Shown here: piece by piece, positions 21,319-31,957 of the stretch
Layout: each line of letters begins with the position of its first letter
How positions within the stretch are numbered: position 1 is the first letter of the stretch
NCBI GenBank assembly: GCA_033557465.1
Contig: CM066033.1
Coordinates: forward strand, 709,065,637-709,129,636
Direction of reading: 5' to 3'
Source: Ichthyophis bannanicus
Lineage: Eukaryota > Chordata > Amphibia > Gymnophiona > Ichthyophiidae
Length of the DNA stretch: 64,000 nt
The notes under the pieces: generated by a model
What the model was told of the DNA's origin: nothing
Database searches by the model: none
The model's input: only the letters and a program-made list of their open reading frames with translations
Position numbers and translations under genes: made by a program

Positions 21319-21755
21319 TTGTTAAATATTAATGTGTTTTAAAGTTATGGTGTATTTATTATATAATGCAATTCATTGTTCATATTATTTACATTAGCAT
21401 ATGCATGCATTTACCTTTTTACAGTTCTGCTTATACTTTTATACAGTTCTGCTTATACTTTTTTATGGTGGTTTTGACAACATTTTTATGGATGTTTTTA
21501 TAGATGTTCATTTATCCAATTGGATTTATTTTTAAACATTCATGTGTTACATATTTATTTTTTTAATCACAGGTTTATCATTTAATGTATTTATTTTTTT
21601 AACATGTTTATATGTTTTGCTGTTTTTTAGTGAGCCATACCCCTGAGGAAGTTTGTTTTACGAAACACGGCCAGTGTCGGGTTACTGGCACACCCAATCC
21701 CATTATAATAATTAATAAAGTTGTTTTGATTCCTCTGCCACGCTTTTGGACTGGT
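21319..21755. repeat. Right long repeat of the Penelope-like element, part 2
   Basis: The complement of 12491-12935, ending CTTTTGGACTGG next to the target duplication. The junctions at 15974 and 21319 show DIRS-C interrupting a once continuous repeat. Confidence 0.85.
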
Positions 21756-21770
21756 TCTTATCATCTGGGA
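21756..21770 (+). repeat. Target-site duplication, right copy
   Basis: It is identical to 12436-12450. DIRS-A gag sequence continues from here to the right. Confidence 0.9.
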
Positions 21771-23239
21771 GAAATGGGCTCATAAGTTCCAAGTCTCCCG
21801 TGATTTCTTTGAGGAACATTCCCATATATAGGATATATGAGCTGATCCTAGCTGAAAGCATGGAAGCTTAAAAGGTTCTGCGTCCAAAAACATCCAGAGT
21901 CCTGCATGCACGACCTGGAGGATTGGATGCATGTCTTTTTGCACTTTTCATCCTACGCATGGCTGACTCCACTACCATTGAATGGTGTGGCAGCTGAGTT
22001 TTCTGAAATCCAGGACATGGTGGGACTCGATACATAGTATCAAGTCTCCTAGAGTGTGGAGAAGTAGTCAGAGGTGTCCCCCACATTCTGAGCATCAAGC
22101 TATGCAGAATTTCATGGATAGGCAGAGTAGCTGCCTCCTTAGGAGCTTTAGGATATTGGAGGATTTCAAATTCCCTTGCTCTGGGTTCCTCTTCAGAAGC
22201 TACTGTGATTGAAAGACCTTTAGCCATATCACGGATGAAATCCTGAAATGACATATCCTCTGGAGGTTACATTCTGCGTTGGGGAGAAGAGGGATCTTCT
22301 GGGAGAAACCCTCTAGTGCCAGCAGAGTTGTCAGTCTTCGGAATCGGAGGAATTTAAGTATTCCTGACCCCGATGCTCCTGCAAAGCACGATCCCGGTAT
22401 CGATCGAAGTCGGTATTGAGGTGACCCGGCACCACTTTATCCACTCAAGCCGGAAGTGGAATGGGAAGAGTTACCATCGGGTTCGGTACAGGTATCGGTA
22501 CCGGTGCCCTTGTGACCACCGGTACCGCAGCTGAGAGAAGAGCTGTGATACTGCATTCGATAGCAAGAAATCTCTGGTCTATCGACGCTGCTGATGCCTG
22601 GGTGTTGGTACCGGTAAGAACGGCCGGAACCCCTGCGCATGGCACAGGTAGTTCTTGCGAGGTTGAAGCCTCGAGAACATCCTGAAGCCCCATCGATGCT
22701 TTGGAAGCCGAAGCCTCCCGCCGGGGCTGTTTTGCCGGTGTGATTCCCTCAAGGGCAATGCCAATGGCCTCTCTATGCTTAGCAGGAGAGCTACCCTTTG
22801 AGGACCGGCTTTTGTGTTTAGTTACCTGAGATCCATGGGAGGAAGAAGAGGCCCTTGATGTCGATGCAATGGATCTGGCATCTGAAGAAAAGAGGGTACC
22901 GAGCTTTGCGGCCCGGTTCTGTCTTCCTCTTTTGGTCATTCCCATGCAGGAGAGACATTCAGTTGGAGAATGATCAGGTCCTAAACATTCTAGACACCAA
23001 TCATGGGTGTCAGTGACAGAAATGGTACCGCCACACTTAGTACATTTTTTAAAACCACTAGTTGGCTTTTCCATGATTTTGGAAAAATGGGGCCTAATGC
23101 CCAAAATGGCACCTAGCACCAAAACAGGAACGTTTCTGAAAAGAAACTGTCTAAGTCTAGGGGTGTTTTTTTTTTTTTTTAGGAAAAGAAAAGAACCGGC
23201 GGTACCGGTAAGCATTGTGGTGTAGGCAAATGCGACCAC
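21771..23239 (-). pseudogene. DIRS-A gag, N-terminal and middle parts
   Basis: The frame 22445-23239 includes MEKPTSGFKKCTKCGGTISV, with a CxxC...CxxC...CxxC cysteine pattern ending CLGPDH, then a Ser/Thr/Pro-rich region. After a shift, 21868-22254 has MYRVPPCPGFQKTQLPHHSM and the PPGRACRTLDVFGRRTF block. The likely start is the Met at ~23066, which is also the start context in DIRS-D. DIRS gag proteins bind the element RNA; the cysteine cluster here is probably a zinc-binding knuckle. Confidence 0.8.
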
Positions 23240-23259
23240 AAAGAATTTTAAAGATGGAA

Positions 23260-23474
23260 TTTTCTGCGGTGACAGGGAATAGGTCCTGTTGGCTCCGCTG
23301 AAAACAAAGAACTGAAGAGGAACAGTTGGAAAGGCGGGAAGGCAACGCGAATGTGCTGAGGAATGCTCCCAAAAGCGTTCCTATTGGACGCTGGGGAGCG
23401 TTCCCACGCAGGCTCTATCGGTACCAAAGATACCCATATGTGAGGACTACATTCCTGCTTGTTCCTGGAGATAG
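23260..23474. repeat. Right terminal repeat of DIRS-A
   Basis: It is the reverse complement of 5430-5620 over most of its length (CGCTGGGGAGCGTTCCCACG) and ends CTTGTTCCTGGAGATA, the tip predicted by the internal complementary region at 5751-5795. Confidence 0.85.
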
Positions 23475-24468
23475 AAATATTTCCACATATCACTCCTGAA
23501 TCTATCCCCTTTCACCCTCATCCTATGTCCCCTCATAGCAGAGCTTGCTTTCAATTGAAAGAGGCTCTCCCCCTGTGCATTTATGCCATGGAGGTATTTA
23601 AACGTCTCAATCATATCACCTCTATCCCGCCATTCCTCTAAGGTGTACATATTAAGATCCTTAAGTCTGTCCTGATATGCTTTATAATGAAGACCACTAA
23701 CCATTTTAGTAGCCACCCTCTGTACGGATTCCAGTCTGTTTATATCCTGTTGAAGGTGCGGTCTCCAGAATTGCACACAATACTCGAAATGAGGTCACAC
23801 CAAAGACTTATACAGAGGCACCATCACCTCTTTTCTTCTGCTGGCCATTCCTCTCCCTATGCACCCAAGCATCCTTCTAGCTTTTGCCGTTGCCTTTTCT
23901 ACCTGTTTAGCTACTTTAAGATCATCAGACACAATCACGCCTAGGTCCCGCTCTTCTTTAGTGGATAAAAGTATTTCACCCTCTATACTATATTGCTCCT
24001 TTGGATTGCTGCAGCCCAAATTCAAGACCCTGCATTTTTTAATATTAAATCTCAGCTGTAAATTCTAGATCATTCTTCAAGCTTTAGCTAGATTCCTCCT
24101 CATGTTATCTATACCTTTCTGGGTGTCTATATTGCAGATTTTGGTATCATCCACAAAGAGGCAAACCTTACCCGACAGACCTTCTGCTATATCACTAACA
24201 AAGATGTTAAAAAGAATTGGACCAAGGACAGATCCCTGGGGCACACCACTGGTAACCTCCTTCTCCTCAGAGTGAGCTCCATTTACCTGTATCCTTTGTC
24301 ACCTCTCACTCAACCAATTTCTAACCCAAGTAGTAATTTTAGGGTCCATCCCTAGGGTGCTCAGTTTGTTTATAAGTTGCCTGTGAAGAACTGTGTCAAA
24401 GGCTTTACTGAAATCTAAATACACCACATCTAGGGCTCTCCCTTGATCCAACTCCCTGGTTCCTCGCA
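23475..24468 (-). mobile_element. CR1 LINE RT part inside DIRS-B (part 2)
   Basis: Minus-strand frames encode the second half of a CR1 reverse transcriptase: ALDVVYLDFSKAFDTV near 24430, SGVPQGSVLGPILFNIFVSD near 24250, a VDDTK active-site relic (usually ADD) near 24150, EERDLGVIVSDDLKVAKQ near 23920 and EYCVQFWRPHLQQDINRLES near 23760. Stops and shifts break it. It is 5' truncated, as CR1 copies usually are, and no clear target duplication is seen. Confidence 0.85.
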
Positions 24469-24843
24469 GTGGGCACCCCAGTCCAGTAAGGAGTCGTCCG
24501 TGGTGAGGACCCTCTGGGAATTTGGGGACTGGAAGGGCATGCCCTCCTGCAAGTAGCTGTGGCCTGCCACCAGTCGAGTGACTCCGCTACTGGCAGGACA
24601 CTACGACTTTGTCCCAGAGACTTCCTGTGGCTTGTGTCCACTGGGACAGGAGACACCACATGGACTGTGGACGTCATGTGACCCAGCAGGCGGAGCATGG
24701 ACCACGCCGATACTGCATGAGTGTTGCACTTCGGTGGCTAGAGCCCTGAGGCAACCTGCCATGTCCAAGAGTATAAAGGCCCTGGCCTGAAGAGTGTCCA
24801 GTTGAGCCCCTATGAACTCCAAGTCCTGCACTGGAGTTAGGTG
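24469..24843 (-). pseudogene. DIRS-B pol, RT-RNase H linker
   Basis: Minus-strand reading has [17 protein letters not shown], followed in other frames by HDVHSPCG and GAHCEE, equivalent to SLEFIGAYLDSTTARAY and ASTVHVVPYA in DIRS-D. An L2 LINE interrupts it at 24844 and the CR1/DIRS-A block at 24468. Confidence 0.8.
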
Positions 24844-25972
24844 GTAGGTGTTTAGAAAGGAATGGGCAGATTTTGTTAATGTTATAGAGAAAGAAATGGC
24901 AGGTCTTAGCTATCAGATGGATGTTTGTGGAGGAGAGAGAGGCGTGAAAGACAACCCCAAGGTTGCGAGCCGAGGAAACAGGGAGGAGTAGAGAGTTATC
25001 CACAGAGACTGAGAAAGGAGGAAAAGGAGAGGAAGTTTTAGGGGGAAAAATAAGCAGCTCAGTTTTGGCCATGTTCAATTTCAATCGGCTGTGGGACAGC
25101 CAAGCAGCAATGTCAGAAAGGCAGGCAGAGATCTGGTTCTGGATTGCTGGAAAGATTTCAGGTGTAGAGAGGTAGATCTGGGAGTCATCAGCATAAAGAC
25201 AGTACTGAAAGCCATGGGAAGAGATGAATGCACCAAGGGACTGGGTATATAGAGAGAAAAGGAGTAGATCCAAGACACATCCTTGGGTTACACCAACCGA
25301 GAGCAGGATAGCAGCAGAGGAGGCGCCACCAGAACAAACACTGAAAGAGGATAGTACAGAACCCTTAAAACCAAGCGAGGACAGGGTATCAAGGAGAAGG
25401 TTGTGGTCAACAATGTCAGAAGCAGCAGAGAGGTTAAGAAGGATGAGGACAGAGTAAAGGCCCTTGGATTTTGCCAGGAACAAGTCACTGGAGACTTTAG
25501 CAAGAGCGATTTCAGTAGAGCGTAAAGGACGAAAGCCAGATTGTAATGGATCCAGGAGGGCATGAGAGGAGAGGAGAGGAAGTCAAAGCAGCGGCGGTGA
25601 ACTGCGCGTTCAAGTAGTTTAGAAATGAAGGGGAGGAGGGAGATGGGTCGAAAATTAGGAGGACAGGTAGGATCGAGTGAGGGTTTCTTGAGGAGAGGTA
25701 TAACTACAGCATGCTTGAAGGCTGCAGGGACAGTTGCAGTGGAGAGTGACAGGTTGAGAATATGAGAGATGGAAGGGACAACAGTGGAGGAAATGAGGCT
25801 TAGGAGACGGGTGGGGATAGGATCAGAGGAGCAGGTAGTGAGTTTGGAAGAAGAAAGGTGGTGTTCAGTTTCCTCTTCAGAGATCACAGAAAAGGAAGGG
25901 AGGGTATCAGAGGTAGAGGGGGAAAGTTGGGAGTGAAGAGGGGGACGAGGGGAAGTAGCTGACTTATCATGA
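24844..25972 (-). mobile_element. L2-type LINE fragment inside DIRS-B
   Basis: Minus-strand frames 25288-25887 and 24844-25483 encode an L2-clade RT: PNFRPISLLPFISKLLERAV, a [20 protein letters not shown] block (usually LSAAFDTVDH), [32 protein letters not shown] (active site) and SARNLGVVF. It is broken by a frameshift near 25480 and truncated at both ends. DIRS-B reads YLGFMI on one side and [11 protein letters not shown] on the other, so the insertion split the RT. Confidence 0.85.
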
Positions 25973-26660
25973 ACCCCAGATACAGTAGGACACTGATGGT
26001 GCAGGCCGTGGCCTGATGTACCTCAGTGGCCATGTCACCTTTCACAAGCCAGTCATCTAGACATGGGAAGATGAAAGCCCCTTGGAGACAGAGGTAGGCG
26101 GCCACCACTGCCAGGCTTATGGTGAAGACTCTTGGTGCGGAGGCTAGACTGAAGGATAGTACTCTGTACTGGTAGTGCTCGCACCCCACCATGAACCTTA
26201 AGTATTGCCTTTGACTGGGATGAATGAGTATGTGGGTGTAAGCATCCTTTAGATCCAAGGAGCATAGCCTATCTCCGTTGTGGAGGTAGGGCAGCAATGT
26301 TCCATGGGAGAGCATCCTGAACTTCTCCCACACTAAGTTTTTGCAAGTCCAGAATGGGCCTTAGGACCCCTGTTCTTTTTGGGACCAGAAAGTATCGGGA
26401 GTAGAAACCCCTTACCCTGAGATGGTGGGATACTGGCTCCATGGCTCTGTCTGTGAGGAGGCCTATGAGTTCCTGCAGCAGTAGGGCCTGGTGCAGGAGA
26501 GTCCAAGAGGGCTCCCCTGGGAAGAAGGGGGATGGTGGTTCAGGTGAAGGAGATAGCCTTCCGTGACTACCTGAAGTGCCCAGGTGTCGGTGGTGTGGCA
26601 GGCCATTGATGGGCAAATTGTACCAGACAGCTGTTCCCCCACGGATGGAGAGGATATGCT
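25973..26660 (-). pseudogene. DIRS-B pol, RT N-terminal part
   Basis: The frame 26269-26616 has FPGEPSWTLLHQALLLQELI and GFYSRYFLVPKRTGVLRPIL. The frame 25973-26333 has LCSLDLKDAYTHILIHPSQR, SLASAPRVFTISLAVVAAYL and FPCLDDWLVKG, a Cys in place of the Tyr of YLDDW. Confidence 0.85.
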
Positions 26661-26739
26661 CAGGGCATCAAAACCACGACCCCACCTGGGCAGGAGCTTG
26701 GGTCTGAGGCTTGGGGCCCTTAGACTTGCGTGGGCCTTG

Positions 26740-27205
26740 CCCTATTCCCTTACCCTGTGACCCTGCTGTGGGGTCTGGGGGGGCCTGGTATTGTGAGTAT
26801 CCTCGGTAAGACTGGCCTTTTCTCTGAAAATGAGGCCTCTTCCCCTATGATTTCTTCTTAGAAAGGGTGGAGGTCTTCCTTGAGAGCTGAGTCCTCGTGA
26901 GGAACTCTGTCTTGATCTCTGCCGCCTTTTTCTCCATTGGTTTGCCGAAGAGGTTTTCATTGAGGCAGGGGACGTCAGGAGTTTCTCCTGGACCCACTGC
27001 TCGAGGTCCGATGCCTGCAGCCCGGCCTGGTGTCGAGCGCTGATGCCTGCGGCTGCCACCCTCACGTTTAACTCAAAGACATAGAAGACAGTCTGTGACA
27101 TTTTCTTCAAGCACTCCCCAACGCACTTCGCAAGGGTTTGGAACCGCTGGAGGTGATCCCCACCGAGAAACCTGTAAGTTCCTTTGCCAGGTCCTGGAGA
27201 TACAG
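26740..27205 (-). pseudogene. DIRS-B gag, C-terminal part
   Basis: It contains HLQRFQTLAKCVGECLKKMS and GLQASDLEQWVQEKL, matching the C-terminal gag block of E (PLQRFKNLAKAIRECSKF, LQSSDLEQCVQDKL). It stops at the left end of DIRS-E; the N-terminal two thirds are missing from the window. Confidence 0.75.
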
Positions 27206-27449
27206 CGTAGTTACTCACCTTTAACAGGTGTTCTCTGGGGACAGCAGGAATCAGTCCTCACATATGGGTGACGTCTGCACCGATGGAGCCCTTGTGGAAG
27301 CATCCCTCCAGCTTTCAAAGAAAGCCTTTTGGAGATGCCACCACACATGCGTGGTCCGCTTCCTGCCCAAGGGTGTCATCTTGCTCAGTCAGATGACATA
27401 GCTAAAAGATGGCAAAAAATAAAATATGGTAAAGAAGCAGCTCCAAGAG

Positions 27450-27560
27450 GAGGAGGGAGGGTTGTGAGGATTGATTCCTGCTGTCCCAGAGAATACCTGT
27501 TACATGTGAGTAACTACGCTTTCTCTGGGAACAAGCAGAAAATCAGTCTTCACATATAGA
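27450..27560. repeat. Internal complementary region of DIRS-E
   Basis: The complement of the left tip (GAGAATACCTGTTACATGTG) is joined to a right-tip complement (TTCTCTGGGAACAAGCAG) near 27519. The actual right end at 40690-40716 lacks the CTCACATATG segment implied here. Confidence 0.75.
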
Positions 27561-27612
27561 ACTCCCTAGCTACAGGCTACCGAAAGCCCATAGAGAAAAA
27601 ACACGGTTACCC

Positions 27613-29015
27613 TCAGGGGAATCCGTGAGCAGCAGCAATGGAGTCCGCAGGTGCAAACAACTGCAGTAGGACCAGTGTGTCCGAAGGGAACCAGCACTTC
27701 GATAGCCTGAACACAGAAGGGCTGGAGGGTAGGAGTTGCCTAGACCCCGAAAAGATCATGAAGCACAGCCTGGCAGAGGGTACTGTCCCATCGTGACTCC
27801 TTCTCCAGGCAATAATGAGCTGCAGCAGTATGGACGGAAGACCATGTGGCGGCCCGGCAGATGTCCACCATCTGGACGGAGCACAGGTTTGCCACAAAGG
27901 CCGCCATGGCTCTGACATGGTGCGCTGTGACCTGGCCGTCCAGCGAAACCCCACCTACTCATAGGCGAGGGTGATACAGTCCATCGCCCAGGTAGATAGC
28001 ATACGCTTGGTCAGCACTTCTCCCAAGCTACTGAGTACATACGAGACAAAAAGCCGAGAAGCTTTACGGTGGCCCTGGGTACAGTGAATGTAGAAGGACA
28101 AGGCCTTCTTACAGTCCGTGGCGGACAGTCTCTGTCCTACTGGCGCAAGTCCTCGGGAAGAAGGAGGGGGCACCACTTCCTGGTTGAGGTGAAAAGGCGA
28201 TACCACCTTCGGAAGAAATTTGGGGTGTGTGTGGAGCACAACCCTATTTTTGTAGAACCTGGTGCAAGGCACTCCGCTACCAAGGCTTGGAGCTTGCTGA
28301 CCCTGTGAGCAGAGGTGAGTGCAACCAGGAACACCACCTTCCACGAAAGGTAATGCAGGTGGCAAGTAGCCAGGGGCTAAAAGGGAGGGCGAGTAAGCTA
28401 CCCCAGTATGACATTGAGGTCCCACTCAGTCGCGAGAGGGCGTACTGGGGGTTTCGATAAAAGGAGTCCCCTCATGAAATGGGTCACGAACAGCTGGGCA
28501 GAGAGGGGTTTGCCATCCACTGGATGGTGATGTGCCGCAAGGGCACTGAGGTGCACTCTGATGGAGTTCGAATTAAGTCCTGAGTGTGAGAGATGGAGAA
28601 GGTACTGCAGGACCAGCTGCACTGGACAGGAGAATGGGTTAATCCCGTGCTCTGTGCACCAGAGTGAAAATCTGTGCCACTTGAAGGCATATCCTTTCCT
28701 GGTGGAGAACTTATGGGAAGCCAACAGGATCTCCTCCAGTTCCTCCGAGAGATTGAAAGGAGCTAGGCTCATCCTTTCAGCAGCCACGCTGTCAGTGACG
28801 ACGACTCTAGATTGGAGGGCAAGAGAACCCCCCTCCTGCGACAAGAGCCCTTGGGAGCTCTCCAAGGGGATGGGAGTCTCCACAGATAGCTGGGGGAGTA
28901 GCGGGAACCATGACTGTCTGAGCCATTGAGGGGCTATCAGGATCAGTGAGGCCTTGTCGTGGAGGATCCTGAACAACGTCTTGGCGATTAGTGGTGTGGG
29001 TGGGAAAGCGTGCAT
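27613..29015 (-). pseudogene. DIRS-E tyrosine recombinase, broken
   Basis: The frame 28398-29015 (205 codons) has the N-terminal core (SLAPFNLSEELEEILLASHK, LNSNSIRVHLSALAAHHHPV) after a stretch that still reads the end of the methylase-like region. Frames 28137-28337, 27955-28425 and 27613-27962 carry VALTSAHRVSKLQALV, FHLNQEVVPP and the C-terminal His/Arg and Tyr blocks (AHHVRAM by eye near 27925). At least three frame breaks. Confidence 0.8.
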
Positions 29016-29684
29016 GAGACCTTCTGACTACGAGATGAGAAACTCCTCTACCGTCACCCTGGAAGGGTGGGCTTGCCGAGAGCAGAAGTGGGGCAACTGG
29101 TAGTTGTCTTGGCTGGCAAATGGGTCTATCCATGGTTCCCCCGGAGGTGGAAAAGCAGTCTGGCTACATTGAGGTCCAGCTGCCACTCGTGTGGCTGGAG
29201 GATTCTACTTAAATCTGTCGGCTAGTGCGTTGTCCTGGCCTGGCATGTATACTGCCCGTAAGAGTATGCCCTGCTGGACTGTGTAGGAGCAGAGGGCCAT
29301 TGCCTTGTGGCAGAGGGCGTGGAACCCCATGCCCCCCTGCTTGTTCACATAGAACATCGCCATCTGGCTGTTTGGACCAACACTGGTTGGCACCGTAGGC
29401 AGAGGCAAAAGGATCGGAGGGCTAGGTTTATCGTCTGTAATTCCAGAAGGTTGATCTGCTGGTTGCTCTCGCCCTGCAACCAGCTGCCACCCTGGGTGTG
29501 GAGTTCCCGCAGTGGGCTTCTCATCCCAGTAGGGAGGCGTCTGTCTTGAGAACCCTTACGGGGCATGAAGTTTGGAAGGGCATCCCTGCCTCGAGGTACC
29601 AGGGATTTTGCCACCAGATCAGGGATTCCGCCAACTGGCAGGTGACTAAAATTCTGTTGCGGAGACAACTTGTGGCCTGCGTCC
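29016..29684 (-). pseudogene. DIRS-E RNase H and methylase-like region
   Basis: Minus-strand pieces read QINLLELQTINLALRSFCLC (RNase H Glu region), TSVGPNSQMAMFYVNKQGGM (the second Asp of VQTDNQ is changed) and ILLRAVYMPGQDNALADRF (last Asp). The reading ends at 29684 at the GTCC duplication and resumes at 37387 with the DQWT block. Confidence 0.8.
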
Positions 29685-29939
29685 TGTGACAAGGCAGAGG
29701 CTTTAGAGAGTAAGGAAAAGGGTTTTAAATACTCTTTGTCCTCTGAACCTGCCAGAAATACAGGGCAGGAAGGGGTTAAAACCTCAGCACACAAAGCTTC
29801 ACTACACGAGAGAGTAGAAAGGGAGCCCCACCCTAGCCCCAGGCTAACCAGGAGAGCTATCCTATCAGGGAAAGGGGTGGACTCACGCCCGATTGGACAA
29901 CTCAGTCCTCATAACCAGGAAGTAGTAGATTCAAGAAAG

Positions 29940-30130
29940 CACAGTTACTTACCTGTAACAGGTGATCTCTGGGAACAGCAGGAATTAGTCCTCACATATG
30001 GGTAAGTCGGAACCGACGGAGCCCGCGCGGGAAAGCTCCCCAGCTTTTCAGATGAAAAGCTTTTGGGGCTTCCCACAGCGCATGCGCGCTGCCTTCCCGC
30101 CTTCCTTACCAGCTCTCTTCAGTTCGAGTT
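29940..30130. repeat. Left terminal repeat of DIRS-D
   Basis: CACAGTTACTTACCTGTAAC at the tip; inner bases 30000-30115 are the complement of 35360-35490. Confidence 0.9.
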
Positions 30131-30194
30131 TATAGCTGAGACAATAGAGAGAGGAAAGGAAGGTAGATAGAAGATACAACTCCTAGGGGAGGTG

Positions 30195-30300
30195 GGTGGG
30201 TTGTGAGGACTAATTCCTGCTGTTCCCAGAGATCACCTGTTACAGGTAAGTAACTGTGCTATCTCCAGGAACAAGCAGGAATAAGTCCTCACATATGGGG
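30195..30300. repeat. Internal complementary region of DIRS-D
   Basis: CAGAGATCACCTGTTACAGG..AACTGTG (complement of the left tip) abuts CTATCTCCAGGAACAAGCAG (complement of the right tip). Confidence 0.9.
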
Positions 30301-30397
30301 ACTCCCTAGCTAAGATGCCTGGGAGATCCCCCTCCAAGGGTAAACCATCTTCGTATGGATCTCAGGCATCCATTCAGGGAAGGTGGGCAGGAGTTGC

Positions 30398-31957
30398 TTA
30401 AGTATGGAACAGGTGTTTGAGGACAGCCTGACCAAACAAGGCATCCCGGTGGGAGTCCTTGTCCAAACAGTAATGGGCTGTGAAGGTATGAACCGAGGCC
30501 CAAGTGGCTGCTCGACAGATCTGATCTATGGATACAGAGTGAAGATGAGCCATAGAAGTAGCCATGGCTCTCACATTGTGAGCTGTGACATGGCCTTCCA
30601 GAGAAATGTTCTTACTCTGGTAAGCAAACGAAATACACTGAGCAATCCAATTGGAAAGTGTACGTTTGGAGACTGGAAGTCCCAAATGAGAAGGATCAAA
30701 AACCACAAAAAGTTGGGAAGACTTTCGATGTGGCTGAGTCCTGTTGAGGTAAAAGGCGAGAGCTCTTTTACAGTCAAGAGTATGAAGGTTCCTCTCTGCA
30801 CTGGATGCATGAGGAGCCGGGAAAAAAACAGGTAGATATACCTCTTGATTAAGATGAAAAGGCGAGACCACTTTGGGCATAAAGTGGGGATTCGTCCTAA
30901 GGACCACCTTATGATGAAATCTGGTATAAGGTGGATTAGCCACCAAAGCTTGCAGTTCACTGATGCGGCGAGCCGAAGTGACTGCAATAAGGAAAAGAAC
31001 CTTCCAGGAAAGAAATTTCAAGGAGGTAGAGTCCAAAGGCTCAAAAGGTGGTTTCATAAGCTGACCTAGAACTAGGTTCAAATCCCATGCTACCGGCGGA
31101 GGTCGGATGGGAGGTTTAGTTAGGGTCAGGCCTCTCATGAACCTTGCAACGAGAGGATGAGAGGAGACAGGTTGTCCATTTATAGGTTTTAAGGATGCTG
31201 CAATAGCACTTAAATGGACTCGTACTGAATTCGTCTTGAGGCCTGCATTGGAAAGATGCAGGAGATAGTCTAATAGAGAATTCAAAGGAAGTGCCAGAGG
31301 GTCAAGACCCTGTTGAGCACACCAAATGGAAAAACGTTTCCATTTGAAAGCATAGGAACGCCTGGTAGAGGGTTTCCTAGAGGCATGAAGGATATCTTTC
31401 ACTGGCTGAGAAAGATTAAACTCATGAAGGCTTAAGCCTTCAGTAACCAAGCTCGGAGATGTAGGGACTTGGGGTTTGGGTGCCACAAAGTTCCTTTCTC
31501 CTGAGACAGAAGGTCTGGCGCAGCTCCCAGGTCCAGGGAGGAGCCCTGGGAGAGCTGTAGAAGTAGAGGGAACCACACTTGGCGTGGCCAGCGTGGAGCT
31601 ATAAGGATCATCGACCCGTGATCCCTCTGAAGTTTGAACAGAGTCTTGGGAATCAAAGGAATGGGTGGAAAAGCATACAGGAATTCCTGACCCCAATGCA
31701 GGAGAAAGGCGTCGTTGGCCTGAGCTCCCTGACACGGAGTCCTGGAACAGAACCGGGGAAGTTTGGCATTCCACGGACTTGCAAAGAGGTCTATGTCCGG
31801 GGTTCCCCATTCCTGGAAGATTCTGTGTATCTGGTCCATATGCAGGGACCACTCGTGTGGAAGCAGAACTCGACTGAGTCTGTCTGCCCGAGAGTTTTGA
31901 ACTCCTGGAAGATACACTGCCAGAAGATGAATTTGATGCTCTCTGGCGAAAGCCCAT
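30398..31957 (-). CDS. DIRS-D tyrosine recombinase
   Basis: A 519-codon open frame. Residues 1-165 overlap the end of pol in another frame and are Ser-rich; the recombinase proper starts near LHEFNLSQPVKDILHASRK (~177). The core has WDLNLVLGQL (~292), the first catalytic Arg in VTSARRISELQAL (R330/331), a Lys in FHHKVVLRT (~350), His-x-x-Arg in TAHNVRAMA (H460, R463) and the Tyr nucleophile in TFTAHYCLD (Y496). All expected residues are present and no stop interrupts it. It would integrate the circular DIRS DNA, which explains the lack of target duplications. True start unknown; the first Met given is the outer limit. Confidence 0.88.
   Translation of the reverse strand: MGFRQRASNSSSGSVSSRSSKLSGRQTQSSSASTRVVPAYGPDTQNLPGMGNPGHRPLCKSVECQTSPVLFQDSVSGSSGQRRLSPALGSGIPVCFSTHSFDSQDSVQTSEGSRVDDPYSSTLATPSVVPSTSTALPGLLPGPGSCARPSVSGERNFVAPKPQVPTSPSLVTEGLSLHEFNLSQPVKDILHASRKPSTRRSYAFKWKRFSIWCAQQGLDPLALPLNSLLDYLLHLSNAGLKTNSVRVHLSAIAASLKPINGQPVSSHPLVARFMRGLTLTKPPIRPPPVAWDLNLVLGQLMKPPFEPLDSTSLKFLSWKVLFLIAVTSARRISELQALVANPPYTRFHHKVVLRTNPHFMPKVVSPFHLNQEVYLPVFFPAPHASSAERNLHTLDCKRALAFYLNRTQPHRKSSQLFVVFDPSHLGLPVSKRTLSNWIAQCISFAYQSKNISLEGHVTAHNVRAMATSMAHLHSVSIDQICRAATWASVHTFTAHYCLDKDSHRDALFGQAVLKHLFHT

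Larger units (their letters stand above)
12451..21755 (-). mobile_element. Penelope-like element inserted in DIRS-A gag
   Basis: A 15-bp direct repeat, TCTTATCATCTGGGA, flanks it (12436-12450 and 21756-21770); joining across it restores the A gag reading ..LPDDK. The element has inverted long repeats at its two ends, and a minus-strand reading frame with an RT active site (YIDDIF) followed by a GIY-YIG type nuclease region. That combination identifies Penelope-like elements. DIRS-C (15975-21318) inserted into its right repeat. Without C it is about 3.96 kb. Confidence 0.9.
5422..23474 (-). mobile_element. DIRS element A (full length, heavily interrupted)
   Basis: Matching inverted termini lie at 5422-5620 and 23260-23474 (GGAACGCTCCCCAGCGTCC and its complement). 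The order on the minus strand is gag (23239 down to 21771, continuing 12435-12000), pol (11897-9700), recombinase (9709-9401, continuing 6694-5912) and the internal complementary region. Three insertions interrupt it: a hAT element, a LINE tail and a Penelope-like element. Removing these leaves about 5.6 kb, close to the length of DIRS-D. Confidence 0.9.
3166..27205 (-). mobile_element. DIRS element B (split; right end missing)
   Basis: Parts retained are 3166-5219 (terminus, internal complementary region, recombinase, end of RNase H), 24469-24843 and 25973-26660 (RT), and 26740-27205 (gag C-terminus). The RNase H reading joins across the first gap: the run ending GAHCEEP at ~24469 is continued by LHMQGNWSVVESQQHINLLE at ~5219. 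This shows that the CR1 carrying DIRS-A inserted into B. A second gap is an L2 insertion. The gag N-terminus and right terminus are absent; DIRS-E begins at the break. Confidence 0.8.
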
